Shown here: positions 22,132 through 33,765 of the stretch, one piece after another
Layout: every line of letters begins with the position of its first letter
Position numbering within the stretch: position 1 is the stretch's first letter
Assembly: GCA_009760855.2 (NCBI GenBank)
Contig: WPIO01000016.1
Coordinates: 4,427,501 to 4,480,000 of the forward strand
Reading direction: 5' to 3'
Source of the DNA: Cristatella mucedo
Lineage: Eukaryota > Bryozoa > Phylactolaemata > Cristatellidae
Length of the DNA stretch: 52,500 bases
The notes under the pieces: generated by a model
What the model saw: only the letters and a program-made list of their open reading frames with translations
Database searches by the model: none
What the model was told of the DNA's origin: nothing
Translations under genes and position numbers: made by a program

Positions 22132-24313
22132 ACAGTTCGTAATCTTTCTTGGACGAATGATCGATCTTCTTACCCGGGTAGGTAGCCAGAAAAAGTCGGT
22201 TTGTGCTACTTGGCCGTCTGAGCAAGATAGCTCTGTTTTGACGTATCGCACATTTACATTTTCATCATTCATGACGCTTCAGGTTTTGAAATTTTATTGA
22301 CCTTTGAATTAAACCATGGATTAGACCTCGGGCCATAGTAGAGTATGCTCATTTTTATTGACCCTATGCGCCTAGCTAATGGCAAGTGTAGATCCCGAAG
22401 GCGTCAAAGTGATACGTCAGAATAAATAACTAGAGATAGAAAAATTAATGAATTTACTAGCATGAATGACACTGAAACGGAAAGATATGCGGCGCTTTTT
22501 AAACTGCGAATTTTTTATTATAAGCAGTCCGTGGAATTCATGCAAGACTCGCGACCTTTAGCGAGCCACCAAAGAAACGTTGATCGCGGCTCATTTGATT
22601 CGAGGAAAGTGTGAAGACGATCTCACCCATAGCAATTCCCGAAAGTGCATTTTCATCTGCATTTCCACGCGACAATGACGACCGCGGTGCCATGTCGGGT
22701 CACGTGGCTTGCCGAGCTTTCTGGCGCTCGTCTTATTACACGCAAAAATGTGCCCGTGCGAAGAGAGGAAAACTATGCGGCGGCGCTCTTCGCTGACGAT
22801 GAGGAGGCGTGCTGCGGCAATAGAGAATTCTCGCGTCCTTTGTTTCCAACACAGCTCGAGCATTCGTCGGCGACACATTTTGAAAGCGGTCGATGCATCG
22901 GCGCAAAAAATTGCCCAACAAACAAGCAAGGCAACGCATATTTATTCAGGCGGCTTGGGATATTACCGGCAAGCACTAGCAGCGCTTACGTCCCACTCTT
23001 CAAGCTCGGCTCGGTGCGTTTTCTCCAAGCTCGCGTTGCCGGCACTCTCGCTCGAACATTGTGCAGCCTTCCTAATTTGAATCGCCACAGCGCTAGTCTA
23101 ATTGCTACGAGCAAATCTAGCGAGACTCAGAAGCTGCAAAGCTTCAGCCTCACGTTGGCTCAGCCATGCGTAAATTAAAAACGACCTTACGCGGCTGACC
23201 GCATCAATTCCGCTGCCGCGTCTGCTTACTTTCAGGCGAGTAAGATTGCAAAAACTCGGACGTGCTTCAGCAGCGTTGCTGCAGCAGAATTTCTCAAAAC
23301 GTCATTCGTGAATCTCGTTTAGAATTCGGTATCACACGGAGTCCACGCATCTCTCGGCGTCTCCTCTGCAATAAGCCTATGTAGAATGTGCATATATAAC
23401 ATGCAATTAGAAGATCCGGACTTCCGGCCGTCGCTCTTCGTTGTCGCGAACGCGGCCAGCTGTCGCATCGCCCCACAGCTCACCGCAGCAACTTCAAGGT
23501 CGGGTCACCCACTGTCCGGCAATCTTTATTCCGGCCCTCAGGCTTACCTACCCGGCCCGCCACTACTTTGCCCTCGCAGCGAACCCCTGCAGCACTCACC
23601 TTTGATCCTGGTCGCTTAAAAACTGCGCATCTAACCGAGCTCAACTCCTTTGAAGACCTTTCTGCTTCGGTAGGCTTAGTCCGCGTCGCGGATAGCACCG
23701 GGCGACCTCAACTTAACCTGCTGCACAGCGCACGGCGACGCGACTGACCTGTCTTGTGCTTGAAGTCGCTGCTGCTTGTTAAACTGGAACTACCCGAGAG
23801 AAATTAGAAGGCTCTCGAAGACGCCGGAGACCTCGGCTGACCAACCAATCGCCAGCTTCCTTCGTTTGCGTGACGGCTCTCTCAGCCAGCATACCTGTCT
23901 GTAAACACGGGTAGGTACCTACCCGACTGCAGTACGCTCCGTTTCGACGTTCCATCTCTTGTACGCGCATTTTTAATATTAAAATTACTCGCTGTATTAA
24001 AGTTCGCCATTCTTCTCGTTCACCGTTGACTAGCGAATGGCTTTTGAATGTCTTCCTTAATGGAGCACAATCTGCTGGACGAAAATAAAAATTCACAATA
24101 ACGTTTAATAACTGTATCATCAAGCAAACTTTAAAAATACCTTTTTATCACTGCAATATTTGTATGACAATAGTTTTTTGTCAATCCGCAACGACATTCA
24201 TTTACGTAAAGGAAGCACACAATTTCAAAATTGCTTAGGTCTATTAATCTTTGATTCAATTTGAATTTTAATTTCCAGTTCCAATAATGAGAATACACTT
24301 TTTGGTTCGCATA
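22131..24313. other. No gene recognised; overlapping ORFs of unknown status
   Basis: A 177-codon frame at 22,645-23,178 overlaps three other open frames on both strands. It shows no motif, no start context and no conserved block, so I do not call it a gene. The rest is moderately GC-balanced, without visible repeats. Confidence 0.45.
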
Positions 24314-24423
<110 letters not shown>

Positions 24424-24436
24424 CTTTATATATGTA

Positions 24437-25122
24437 AAGTGGTGTGGAGACAAAAGGAGGAAGAATATGTAGATTTTCGCCTCCAAACGACAGTTAAATG
24501 CGGTGGTGGCGGGGTAATGGTGTGAGGTTGCTTTAGCGTTGCAGGTGTAGGGAGCTTGCAACGGGTGCAGGGGATAATGAATGCAGATTGCTGCTTGGAC
24601 ATTGTTAATAATGTTGGTATTCCGTCAGCTCTTAGAATAAATTATTTGGGCTTTACTTGGCAACAAGACGATTATCCGAAGCACATCCCAGGCAAAGCAC
24701 AAAACTTTTTTGATAACCTGTGTCAAGGCTGCGATCACTTCCGGATTTTGGAATGGCCCAGTCAGGGTCCAGATTTTAACCCCATTGAAAATGTTTGGCT
24801 TGAGTTGAAACGTAAAATACGCGAACAGGTCACCCTAATAAATTATTCGAACTTCTGCAGAAGGAAAGGCAGAAAATTACATATGACGTATGTGAGATAT
24901 TGTCGCGTTAATGCCCAGAAGGCTTCTCGTGATTATAAAAAATGGAGGAAGAGCAACACGCAACTAATTCTTTTTTCCATTGCAATTTTGTGCACAATAA
25001 ACCGCTTTAACTACGGCATGCTTCAGTTTATATCAAAAGTGTTGACTTTCGCGATTTATCTTGTTCTATCTACCTACCTGGCTCAAACGCAGGGTGCGGA
25101 GGCTGTTCAGGCCAGCACTATA
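24437..25122 (+). mobile_element. Tc1-like DNA transposon remnant, 3' half
   Basis: It contains the C-terminal half of a Tc1/mariner transposase and, about 160 bp after the coding part, GGCCAGCACTATA at 25,110-25,122. Its reverse complement, TATAGTGCTGGCC, is the start of a common Tc1-like terminal repeat (CAGTGCTGGCC). The 5' half is missing, replaced by the GT/AT microsatellite. Confidence 0.82.
24452..24960 (+). pseudogene. Tc1-like transposase, degraded C-terminal half
   Basis: The frame reads TVKCGGGGVMV, a TGA in place of the Trp of VWGCFS, then GSLQRVQGIMNADCCLDIV, WQQDDYPKH and EWPSQGPDFNPIENVW. The second catalytic Asp (QQDD) and the final Glu (NPIEN) of the DD34E triad are present; the first Asp lies in the missing part. 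A cut-and-paste transposase ancestor, now inactive. Confidence 0.87.
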
Positions 25123-25126
25123 CAAA

Positions 25127-25166
25127 GCTGGCCAGAAAAATCTGCGCATCCTGCATTTCATATATA

Positions 25167-25208
<42 letters not shown>
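25127..25208 (+). mobile_element. Isolated Tc1-like 5' inverted repeat plus (AT)n
   Basis: GCTGGCCAGAAAAATCTGCG at 25,127 matches the terminal repeat of the element at 47,265 (GCTGGCCCTAAAAATCTAAG) and is followed by an AT microsatellite at 25,172-25,208. It faces the 3' end of the neighbouring Tc1 remnant. Confidence 0.6.
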
Positions 25209-25210
<2 letters not shown>

Positions 25211-25968
25211 CGTGGGATCTCTTCCCACTCGTCAGCGTCGTCTAGCGAATTAGCAGTGGCATCTTTTGGAGGGAGGTACGTTCTTATGTGGGTTGATTAT
25301 AATCAGTGTAATTTTAGATATCACACCATCGAGCGCATCCCGCTCTGAAAATGTGACTGTAAAGTGCGCTGGAAAAAATATAAATTAGCTACTCCTATCA
25401 AAATGCTGCTAGACGCCGAAAGTTGTATTGGTTGAAGAAATGGACGCGAGAATGAAATATTGAGTCCCGACCGAAAGCCGGGGCGGGTGGAGTCTACCGT
25501 ACCGTACCGTGCTGCGACCGTACCGTGCTGCGACAAGGTGCAATCAATGGAATGCCTGCGTCCTCCTTTTGATGCTGCCATCGGATGAAACGACCGCGTC
25601 TAATCGTTAGCCACGACGCCAGGCAGGCAGGCGCGAGGGGCTCGCGTTACGAGGGTACATATAGCTCGGGTAGCTGCACCCGCAGGGGGACTCCACCTCG
25701 AGAGCCCAGGAGTCCTCGATCAGCGCTGCGGTCGTGCTTGAGAGTAGGCTCCAGCTGCCCAGCAGACGCCGCTAGCGACGCATCGCTGGGCGGATCCCGT
25801 GACCGTACAACGCACTGGCGGTCGGTTCAGGTTGACATCGAGTGCACTGCCCGCGCCGGCTGGACAGAGCTGCGCCCCGATCTCGGGTTGCGGTGCAAAG
25901 CAAGCAATGCAACGATTCGCCGTTCGGAGCGCCGAGTCTCGAATGACCCACCTGCCAAAAGACCGGCT

Positions 25969-26015
25969 CGATCGCGCGACCCGCGCGGCAGCATTGCGCG
26001 CGGGTCGCGCGATCG
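25969..26015. repeat. Perfect 19-bp hairpin
   Basis: Arms 25,969-25,987 and 25,997-26,015 are exact reverse complements (CGATCGCGCGACCCGCGCG) around a 9-nt loop. Confidence 0.85.
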
Positions 26016-26212
26016 CCGTCCATTAAAAAACAATGCGCGCGCGGCGCCGCGCGTGTCTCTTTCGGAGTTGAAGACGCGAAGGCGAAGGGATGGCGAAGCA
26101 CCGGAAGCGGCGGCGGCGCGAGAGCGCGATGGCCGGTCCCCTGTGCCCCCGAGGTGGAGAGTGCGAGCGGCTGCGTCGTGCGCGGGTCAGTCGACCGACG
26201 CTCGAAGAATGA

Positions 26213-26268
26213 GTCCTCCTCCTCCTCCTCCTCCTCCTCCTCCGCCGCCGCCGCCGCCGCCGCCGCCG
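26213..26268. repeat. (TCC)n(GCC)n trinucleotide repeat
   Basis: About ten TCC units followed by about nine GCC units, inside the CpG-dense block. Confidence 0.95.
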
Positions 26269-26427
26269 AGTCCACACGATTGTTCCGCCGCTCGAGCGCG
26301 CGCCGCCGCGACCATCATTCATTCGCGCCGCAGCGCGATCGACAATAGAGCGGAACCTCTGCCGCGGCTCGTGCCGCGGCCACGGTCATTCGCCGGGACT
26401 GCACCGGCCGCCCCGCCCCGCGGGGGA

Positions 26428-26457
26428 CGGCCAGCGCTCGCTCGCGAGCGCTGGCCG
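26428..26457. repeat. Perfect 13-bp hairpin
   Basis: Arms 26,428-26,440 and 26,445-26,457 are reverse complements with loop CTCG. Confidence 0.8.
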
Positions 26458-27166
26458 GGGCACAGGCGCGCGCCCCGGCTAGCCGCGGCGGCCGCCTGCT
26501 GCCGCCTCGGCCGGTGCGCGAAAATCTCGCCGCCGCGCGGCGGCTCTGCACTTTTCACCATCCGACGGCCGGCGATCCGCAGACGAGCCGCGGCTCTCGC
26601 TGTCATCTTGCGCGGTGGCACCATCTTGGTGGCATCATCTTGCGCGGTGGCACCGGCCTCTCCTGCAGATAAGCTTTGCGGCCGTTCTCGACCTCGCGTC
26701 GCGAATCCCGCGACAACGAAGCGGCTGCGCGAGCCGGCGCTATCGGCTGCATATGCGGCACTGCTCCGCGCACAGCGCTCGCGTGCAGAGCGCTCCTGTG
26801 GATGAGAGCGCTGCATGCGTGCGTCACTCTCGTCCTGCGCCAGCTTCCCCTGTGCAAAGAACGCCGCCAGTCCGGTATAAATGTGGCCGCAGTCACGTTC
26901 GAGCACGATTTCTGAAAGAACAACTACTTGTCTGAGTTGTGGAATGTGAAAAAAATTTTTCGCCCTAATCTTAGCGCCAGCCGAGCTTGTTGAATGCACT
27001 CCGTAACCTTTGCAGTTCCCTGTGCGGCACTTCTTTACCTTCTCAGCATCTCGCTTTCGTGGCTCGCTACAATTCCACATCCTCTCTCGTCCGCCCGCGG
27101 CGATACGGCCGCTTGCCATGCAGCGACTGCCGCAACTGCATGATAAGTCTAGGCAGTAATCCCGTT

Positions 27167-27167
27167 A

Positions 27168-27208
<41 letters not shown>
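27167..27208. repeat. (AAT)14 microsatellite
   Basis: A pure AAT run. No L2 tail is recognisable next to it, unlike other ATT runs in the window. Confidence 0.95.
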
Positions 27209-27209
<1 letters not shown>

Positions 27210-27324
27210 GTAACATTAAGACTGAGGAAAAAGTTCATCGTTCGTCGCGATTTCGATAATAATTTAATGAGTTTTATGATGATTTTAGGAAAAACGCAGC
27301 GCACGAACTTTGTCCTCAACCTTG

Positions 27325-27425
27325 TGCAATATTAATAATATATTTGTGTAGCGCCATCGGAGAACTTAATCTTTTTCTTGGAACTTGACGTATGCTGTAA
27401 AGAAAGCACGATCGAATGCTTAGTG
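27325..27425 (-). mobile_element. L2 3' tail fragment
   Basis: The reverse strand reads from cgatcgtgctttctttacag through AAGTTCTCCGATGGCGCTAC to a TATTAATATT tail, matching the L2-B terminus. Confidence 0.75.
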
Positions 27426-27894
27426 GTAGAATGTGGTTCGCTATATATGACGAATCGTTCCTTTTGATGATGGAAGTGTGAAGCCCCCGTGTTAGGGTAC
27501 ACTCATGCATGTGTATACACGAATATACAAGGGTACCTGTAGATGCATACGGTTTATAAGATTATAAGATTTGTTAGATGTAGATGTATATGCGATTTAA
27601 ATGATAATACGAATAGCTAAAATTCGAACTAAAGAGCCTAGAGCCGTAAAAAAGAGGGTACGAACACTCGCGTGACTCAGCCATTCCGTCAACGCGATTT
27701 TAAACTGTGGCTGACCAAGAAGACGGTTAGCATCAAAGCCGCGAGAAATAGTTAGGCATGAGCTGCTGCCGCGTACGCGCCTGCATGCACTCACAGGCAG
27801 GCCTTGTGCAAAGTGCCGACCAAGCGCGGCGGATCAACCCCAGTCAGATTGTCGTTTCGCTGTGACGCCTGACATTGTCTATACTTAATGAGTC
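27426..27894. other. No feature recognised
   Basis: Mixed-composition DNA with short ORFs only. Confidence 0.4.
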
Positions 27895-28215
27895 GTCACG
27901 ACATCTCCTGACTTGTCCACATTTAAAAAAAATATAAACGCATCTATTTATGACAGCATTTAGGGGTCCCTGCAATTAGTTCTTTATGTGTTTATGCGTG
28001 CTGACAGTGTTGCATGCTGCCACTAACCACACTTGCATGCTGACTCTGTGCGTGTCACCACTAATCTTGCTATCCTTTTTGTTTATGGAGCATGCTACCA
28101 CTTACCATTCGATCGTGCTTTCTTTGCAGCCATTGTAAAGCACCTAGAAAGAGACTAAGTTCTCTGAGGGTGCTTTATCAAATATATTATTGTTATTATC
28201 ATTATTATTATCACT
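27895..28215 (+). mobile_element. L2-B 3' UTR copy
   Basis: It matches the end of L2-B from ctgacttgtccacatttaaa through gcgtgctgacag, GTAAAGCACCTAGAAAGAGA and GGGTGCTTTATCAAAT to an ATT-rich tail. It is 5' truncated and the coding part is lost. Confidence 0.85.
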
Positions 28216-28224
28216 CTCGACCGC

Positions 28225-28640
28225 ACGAAAATGTTCCGTGGGCGGGCAGCCGGCATGCCCGGGCGTGGCCAGGCAACCTGGGCGCTCGCGAGCAGCGTCG
28301 GCGCGTTCTAGTTGCTCGCCACGCCCGGGCAGCAAGCGGGTGCTTTGCGTCGACCTGCACTTCCGCTCGCCGACGTTTCGCGAACGGGGGCTGGTAGCGC
28401 CGCTTTCGTGAACTTTCGACAGACGAGGCCACAAGCGCAGCGCTCGCGACGGCGCCAATTCCCAGCCGCGAAGCGCGACAGACGCCGGCGATGCTTCCGA
28501 GCCTCGACACACGGCTGCTAGCGACTGCGCAGGCGCAGCACCGCTACCGGCAGGCGGCGCGCTGACGGCAGCGGACCGCGGCAGCAACAAAGAGCGCTCA
28601 CCCGAGCCCTAAAGTAGCGAGTCCATATCTCCGCGGCGCA
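28225..28640. other. CpG-dense block
   Basis: GC-rich DNA with GCCCGGGC motifs. Overlapping open frames on both strands show no recognisable domains. Confidence 0.45.
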
Positions 28641-29126
28641 GAGAGGTCGTTTGGGCAGCTGCGAAGGTTCACAGGCGTCTGAGACCACGACTCTCGCGCG
28701 GCGCCAAGAGCACCTTTTTATTTTTGTTTTTTTTTTTTAATTTTTTTCCATGTGCATCTCAACGCTGCCAACCGGCGCGTAACTGGTACGTAGTTTCGCT
28801 CCTTTGACGCGATCGAGCTAAGCGCTTAATCACACCAAAGATTTTGTTAGTACGATGGACGGCGAGACGACTGAATGTCGTCGAGCCGGTGGCTCTAATG
28901 CTCACTGGAGGAGCAAGGAGGTCAAGGGCAGGTCAAGGTTGGCGCAAGCGCTAGCGAAGTGACCGGTAAGACAGATGAGGATCTTAAAATCGATTCGACG
29001 CTTCGTATGCGGAGCAAGCGAAGCGCAGACAGACAGCAATGTCAATCGATAAGTACTTACTCCCTCCCTGGACAACCATTTATCTGCCGCGTCAAGCCAT
29101 CGGGGCCCGTCTATCCAAAAAAAAGT

Positions 29127-29232
29127 AAGCTGATTTAACAGCATTTCTTTATAGCGGCAGAAGAGCCATATATCAACAAAGCTTAAAGTGGTCGATAGAG
29201 AATCGACCGCTGCAGGACTCGAACCCACGACC
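29127..29232 (-). mobile_element. SINE-1, truncated at the B box by an L2 fragment
   Basis: The reverse strand carries the B box gggttcgagtcc and the body to aaatcagctt. The tRNA head beyond the B box is missing, and L2 sequence begins at 29,236. Confidence 0.78.
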
Positions 29233-29235
29233 AGC

Positions 29236-29465
29236 GTTGTGTGCTTATGCAAGCTGACCCTGCGCATACTGTCATTAATCATATTTGCATGCTGACCCTG
29301 TGCACGGCACTCCTTTCATAATTCATTTTTAGCATGCTATTCTTGTTGCCACTGAGCATGCTACCAATAACCATTCAGTCGTTCGTCCTTTGCAACACAT
29401 TTAAAGTGCGTAGAAAGAGCCTGGGTCCTCTGAAGGCGCTCTATCAAATGTATTATTATTACTAG
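29236..29465 (+). mobile_element. L2-B 3' UTR fragment
   Basis: From gtgtgcttatgcaagctgac it matches the L2-B 3' UTR to aaagtgcgtagaaagagcc and the tattattatta tail. Confidence 0.82.
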
Positions 29466-29654
29466 TAGAGCGAGAGCGTTATCCCGGGCTAAGACCCAGA
29501 GGTCAAAGGTAAGCGCGACGATGCCATGAAAGCGCTCTCGTATGCAGGCAGGAGCTGGTTGCAGGCAGGAAGCAGCCGTGCAAAAACCTACCCTACAGCA
29601 AGCGAAGGGCGCGCTTGTGCGCTCACGTCTGCCAGTGGTCTGAACGAAGTGCCT

Positions 29655-29965
29655 TTTAACCTTTGGAAGCGGCTTTCAGTGCGCATACGGTAGCCACCAG
29701 AATCCATCTCGCGCAACAAAAGTGAAAGCGAGAAGCATAGCTGATTCAGGAATGCAGTCAATAAAGTGAGGAGCGCGGAAGCAGCAGCTCAGGACGGCTA
29801 GAAACTATGTGCGACAGATGGCAGCAGCAGGAGAGTAAATGTCGTTACGCGAGAACTGCGGACGAGAGTTTCTCAGTCGAGTGCTCTGCAGAGCAAAAGC
29901 TTGCGTCGCCCCTACGGTCTGTAAGCATAGGAACGGATTTGCCAATTCAATGTCGCAAATAAATG
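29655..29965 (-). mobile_element. LINE-A, strongly diverged 3' fragment
   Basis: The reverse strand retains NPFLCLQTVGATQAFALQS, where the family reads VPFLCLKTVGDRSFGSAGP, then a SPAA motif and the 3' UTR. Many substitutions, several toward G or C. Confidence 0.72.
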
Positions 29966-30009
29966 CGTGAAGTACGTGAATAAAGACGCATCCGGTGGCT
30001 TGAGCTTCA

Positions 30010-30120
30010 GTTCTCGCAGTCATCTCTCCGTCGAGCGGCCATGGGAGAGCGGGGACGGAGGTCAGACGTCAGCGACGAGCTAAAGAAATTTTCTTTCGAC
30101 GGCGCGCGGACGAGATCGTT

Positions 30121-30169
<49 letters not shown>

Positions 30170-30480
30170 GCGTGGCGGAGCAGCTCTGCCGCCACCACTT
30201 CCCCCGCGTCGCCACCGCACGAGCACGCGAGTGGAACTTCCGCCCCGGTCGAACCGGCGGCGGTAGTTCCGGGTGGCTAGCGTGCGTGCTTGGACCGGCA
30301 CACTGGCCGCCTATCGGCCAGCGTTCGGCGCGGCGAAGTTCGCGCGTCGAATGCCGGCCCGGCCCGTCGCGGACGCTCGCACAGCGTACGTAGCTCGCGA
30401 GCGCTTCTCTGGCCATTGCATCCAAACCCCCCAACCAAACCCCACCCCAGCACCCAGCTCGCTCGGCGGCGGCGGCGTTA
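30010..30480. other. CpG-dense block with (CCG)16
   Basis: A (CCG)n repeat at 30,121-30,169 lies in about 470 bp of CpG-rich DNA. The poly-Arg/Ala/Gly frames are repeat artefacts. Confidence 0.6.
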
Positions 30481-30495
30481 GCGCTCGCGTCTACT

Positions 30496-30496
<1 letters not shown>

Positions 30497-30561
<65 letters not shown>
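30497..30561. repeat. (CT)32 microsatellite
   Basis: A pure CT run at the edge of a CpG-dense block. Confidence 0.97.
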
Positions 30562-30564
<3 letters not shown>

Positions 30565-31041
30565 GAAGCCCACCGCGCACCATTACCCGCTCGCTCCGCT
30601 GTCCCTGACGCCACAACGGATCGCTGCAGCGCCGAGGAATTGACGCTAATAAGTCAGCTGAGCGCAGCCATTCGCTGACTAAATCGCTCTGGGCGTAGGC
30701 GCAGCCGCTGGTTTATCGTTATTAAGTCATTAGACTCGGCTGCGATGGATCTCCCCGCGAGATGCTAATAAGATTGCGCTCGCCGAAGGCACTAATCGCC
30801 GCTTAATGCGACCGCCTGGGTCAGCTGCTACGGCGGCCCTAGCTTGCCCGCGGGCGGCGCATCCTCTCTGCGGCCCTGCCGGCTTAGTCACCCAGCGCCG
30901 ACCACCTCTGCCGCGGAATTGCCTCTGCCCCGCAAGCGCGGCTGCCGGCTCGCTGTCCGCAGCCTTTAGGGGCGCTAGGGGTGGTGGTGCTGCGTGGTGG
31001 ATCCAGAAGCTGTTCTGTCCGCGTGCACGCGCAGGGCGACG

Positions 31042-31528
<487 letters not shown>

Positions 31529-31649
31529 CTAACCATTTTATTCGCCATCGTTCGCTCTGCTATCCTTCTCTCCAGCTACTTTCTCTGCTCGCCAGCACCG
31601 GCTCTCAAGATGACCCACAGACCCGGATTATCAAGGATGGTAACTATTA

Positions 31650-31715
31650 TAGAAATGCGTTTTTGTATAGCGCTCCGAGATAACCAAATCTTTATATCTG
31701 GGCGCTTTGCAAGTC
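31650..31715 (-). mobile_element. Possible L2/SINE-2 tail remnant
   Basis: On the reverse strand: aaagcgcccagatataaaga, then tatctcggagcgctatacaa, similar to the L2 tail. No head or tail repeat was seen. Confidence 0.5.
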
Positions 31716-31849
31716 GCCGCGAGAGAAGTAACTACCGAGGAGGAATGGCGACAAGCGATGTATCGTGTACAGACAGACTAGAGAGCAAAAGCACCCGAAC
31801 GTCCAGCTCGTCGTCATGCTGCGAATCTTTCATGCCGCTGTGGCCGAGC

Positions 31850-32480
31850 CGCGAATGAGCGTGAGCAGCCGCGTCGGGCACGCGCGCGGCACGCACGCGT
31901 GCGACGATGAGGCGTCCGAGAAGCTCCGGGTGCCGCCCCAGTACGGCGTCATACCGGCGAGCGCGCTGCCCGAAATCGCCGCCTCAAGAAGAGTCCCGCT
32001 ATGCCGGCTCCGCCAGGTGGCGCCCGTCGCGCGCGCGCCAGCATGAGAGAAGTGAGTCGCTGCGCTCGTCGTTGCCGACGGCCAGTCGCGGCCAATCTAT
32101 CTATTCGCCGAGTTCGAGCGGGCGATAGCCCGATTCGCGAACGCCGCTCGGAAGTCCTCGCTCCAAAAGCCGTCTCCGGCTGGCGCAAGACGCCACAGCC
32201 GACCCGGACATCCGCTCGGCGCGCGCGCCCGCCAAGTCGCCGGCGGCGCGGCGCCGCTTTGATTATCGCTGCGTCACTAACGCGAATGCGAGGCCGCTAG
32301 GCGCGCGCACAATAGCGTTTCCTGAGCCGCCGACTAGCGCTCGCGCCCGCGTCGCGGCGCTGTCGGGGAGCCGGCGCGGTTTTCGGAGCGGCGGTGGAGA
32401 GCAAACGGTCGCCGCCAGGGTGCACTCGAAGTCGGCTACGTCGTCGCTGACTCGGCCGCTTCAGTTCCCGCGCCGATCTG
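31850..32480. other. CpG-dense block
   Basis: GC-rich, with CGCACGCGTGCG-type palindromes. No coding frame stands out. Confidence 0.45.
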
Positions 32481-32639
32481 CACTGACGCCATCAGAAAGA
32501 TGAAATGCTTAATCACCTTTTTACTAGCTTCGACGGCTCTCGGCGACCTAAGCGGCCACTGCAGCTCGACGTCTGCCTTTTAGTCGGACTGGTTATCGCT
32601 CGCGAGGCCCGACTTAAACTTGCAAGCTAAAGAGACACG

Positions 32640-33123
32640 TCTCCCCCTCTCTCTCTCTCTCTCTCCTCTGTCCGTCTCTGTCCGTCTGCCTGTCCGTCTG
32701 CCCGTCCGTCCGCCCGTCCGCTCGTCCGCCCGTCCGCCCGCCCGCCCGCCCGCCCGCCCGCCCGCCCGTCCGCCCGCCCGTCCGCCCGCCCGTCCGCCCG
32801 CCCGTCCGCCCGCCCGTCCGCCCGCCCGTCCGCCTGTCCGTCTGCCTGTCTGTCTGTCTGCCTGTCTGTCTGCCTGTCTGTCTGTCTGTCCGCCTGCCTG
32901 TCCGCCTGCCTGTCTGTCTGCTTGTCTTTCTGCCTGTCTGTCTGCCTGCTTGCCTGTCTGTCTGTCTGTCTGTCTGCCTGTCTGTCTGCCTGTCTGTCTG
33001 CTTGCCTATCTGTCTGCTTGCCTGCCTGTCTGTCTCCCTCCCTCTCTCTTTCTCTCTCTCTCCCTCTCTCTCTCTTTTTTTCTCTCTCTCTCTGTCTCTC
33101 TGTCTCTGTCTATCTGTCTCTGT

Positions 33124-33197
<74 letters not shown>
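32640..33197. repeat. Graded (CT)/(GTCC)/(GCCC)/(GTCT)/(CT) array, 558 bp
   Basis: The sequence moves from CT to GTCC, then a long GCCC/GTCC stretch (32,700-32,840), GCCT/GTCT (32,840-33,030), mixed CT, and a pure CT run to 33,195. The Pro/Ala/Arg and Cys/Leu/Ser frames are artefacts. Confidence 0.96.
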
Positions 33198-33198
<1 letters not shown>

Positions 33199-33606
33199 TC
33201 TATCGACGGAAGTGCTAAAAGTGCAGCGGACACCGCGAACGCTCGCGCCATATCAGGCAGGCACTGGCTGAGGACTCAAGTCTATTTGGAGAATGATTGT
33301 CTAGCTGTTGCCGACTGAATAAGGCGCACCGCCAATGATGCACTCTTTCAACGAAACGCACCGGTGCGGAGACTGCGCTCTATCTGACTGCTGTCGCGCC
33401 GCCGCCGCCGCCGCTACGCTGTCCTGTGGTCGCTCGATATCTTCGCGTCGTCCATCTGCCAGCAGCTGAGCCAAATCCGCTACTATGGCTGCCTTAAGTA
33501 CAGGCAGTGTGGCTGAACCTTAGGGAGTCGGATTAGCGCAACGCTAAACATCACCGATGAGATGTTGTGGCGCTAGACGGATAAAAGAATACGTCACGCG
33601 TCGTCC
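33198..33606. other. No feature recognised
   Basis: GC-rich DNA with a short (GCC)6 at 33,397-33,414. Confidence 0.4.
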
Positions 33607-33765
33607 TCAGTCGATGCAATTTTTTATAATTAATTTGCATAGCGCCCAGAGAGAACTTAATCTCTATTCAGGCGCTTCACGTGTGCCACGCGGCTCAAGC
33701 CGACGACCTCGGCCAGACCTTGGTCGAACCGAGCATCTTAATCACTGGGCCAAACCAAGGCGGTG
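33607..33765 (-). mobile_element. SINE-2 copy
   Basis: On the reverse strand: tggtttggcccagtgattaag, a degenerate B box (gtcggcttgagcc), cgcctgaatagagattaagt and CTGGGCGCTATGCAAATTAA. It is full length but mutated in the B box. Confidence 0.82.

Larger units (their letters stand above)
25590..26900. promoter_or_regulatory. CpG-dense block, possible promoter/5' region
   Basis: About 1.3 kb of very GC-rich DNA with CpG retained. It contains a (TCC)n(GCC)n repeat, a 26,607-26,660 direct repeat and several strong hairpins. A TATAAAT at 26,876-26,882 is a possible core promoter at its edge. A 406-codon frame spans 25,585-26,805, but frames on other phases are equally open, so I do not call a gene. 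Confidence 0.4.

Noticed and set aside
22645-23178. 177-codon open frame
   Set aside because: No domain recognised, overlapped by open frames on both strands, and no evidence of splicing. Kept as unassigned DNA.
25585-26805. 406-codon open frame in the CpG-dense block
   Set aside because: Arg/Ala/Pro-rich because of base composition. Comparable frames are open on the other strand, and no motif or splice signal supports it.
32620-33318. 232-codon Pro/Ala/Arg then Cys/Leu/Ser frame
   Set aside because: Translation of the GTCC/GCCC/GTCT array.
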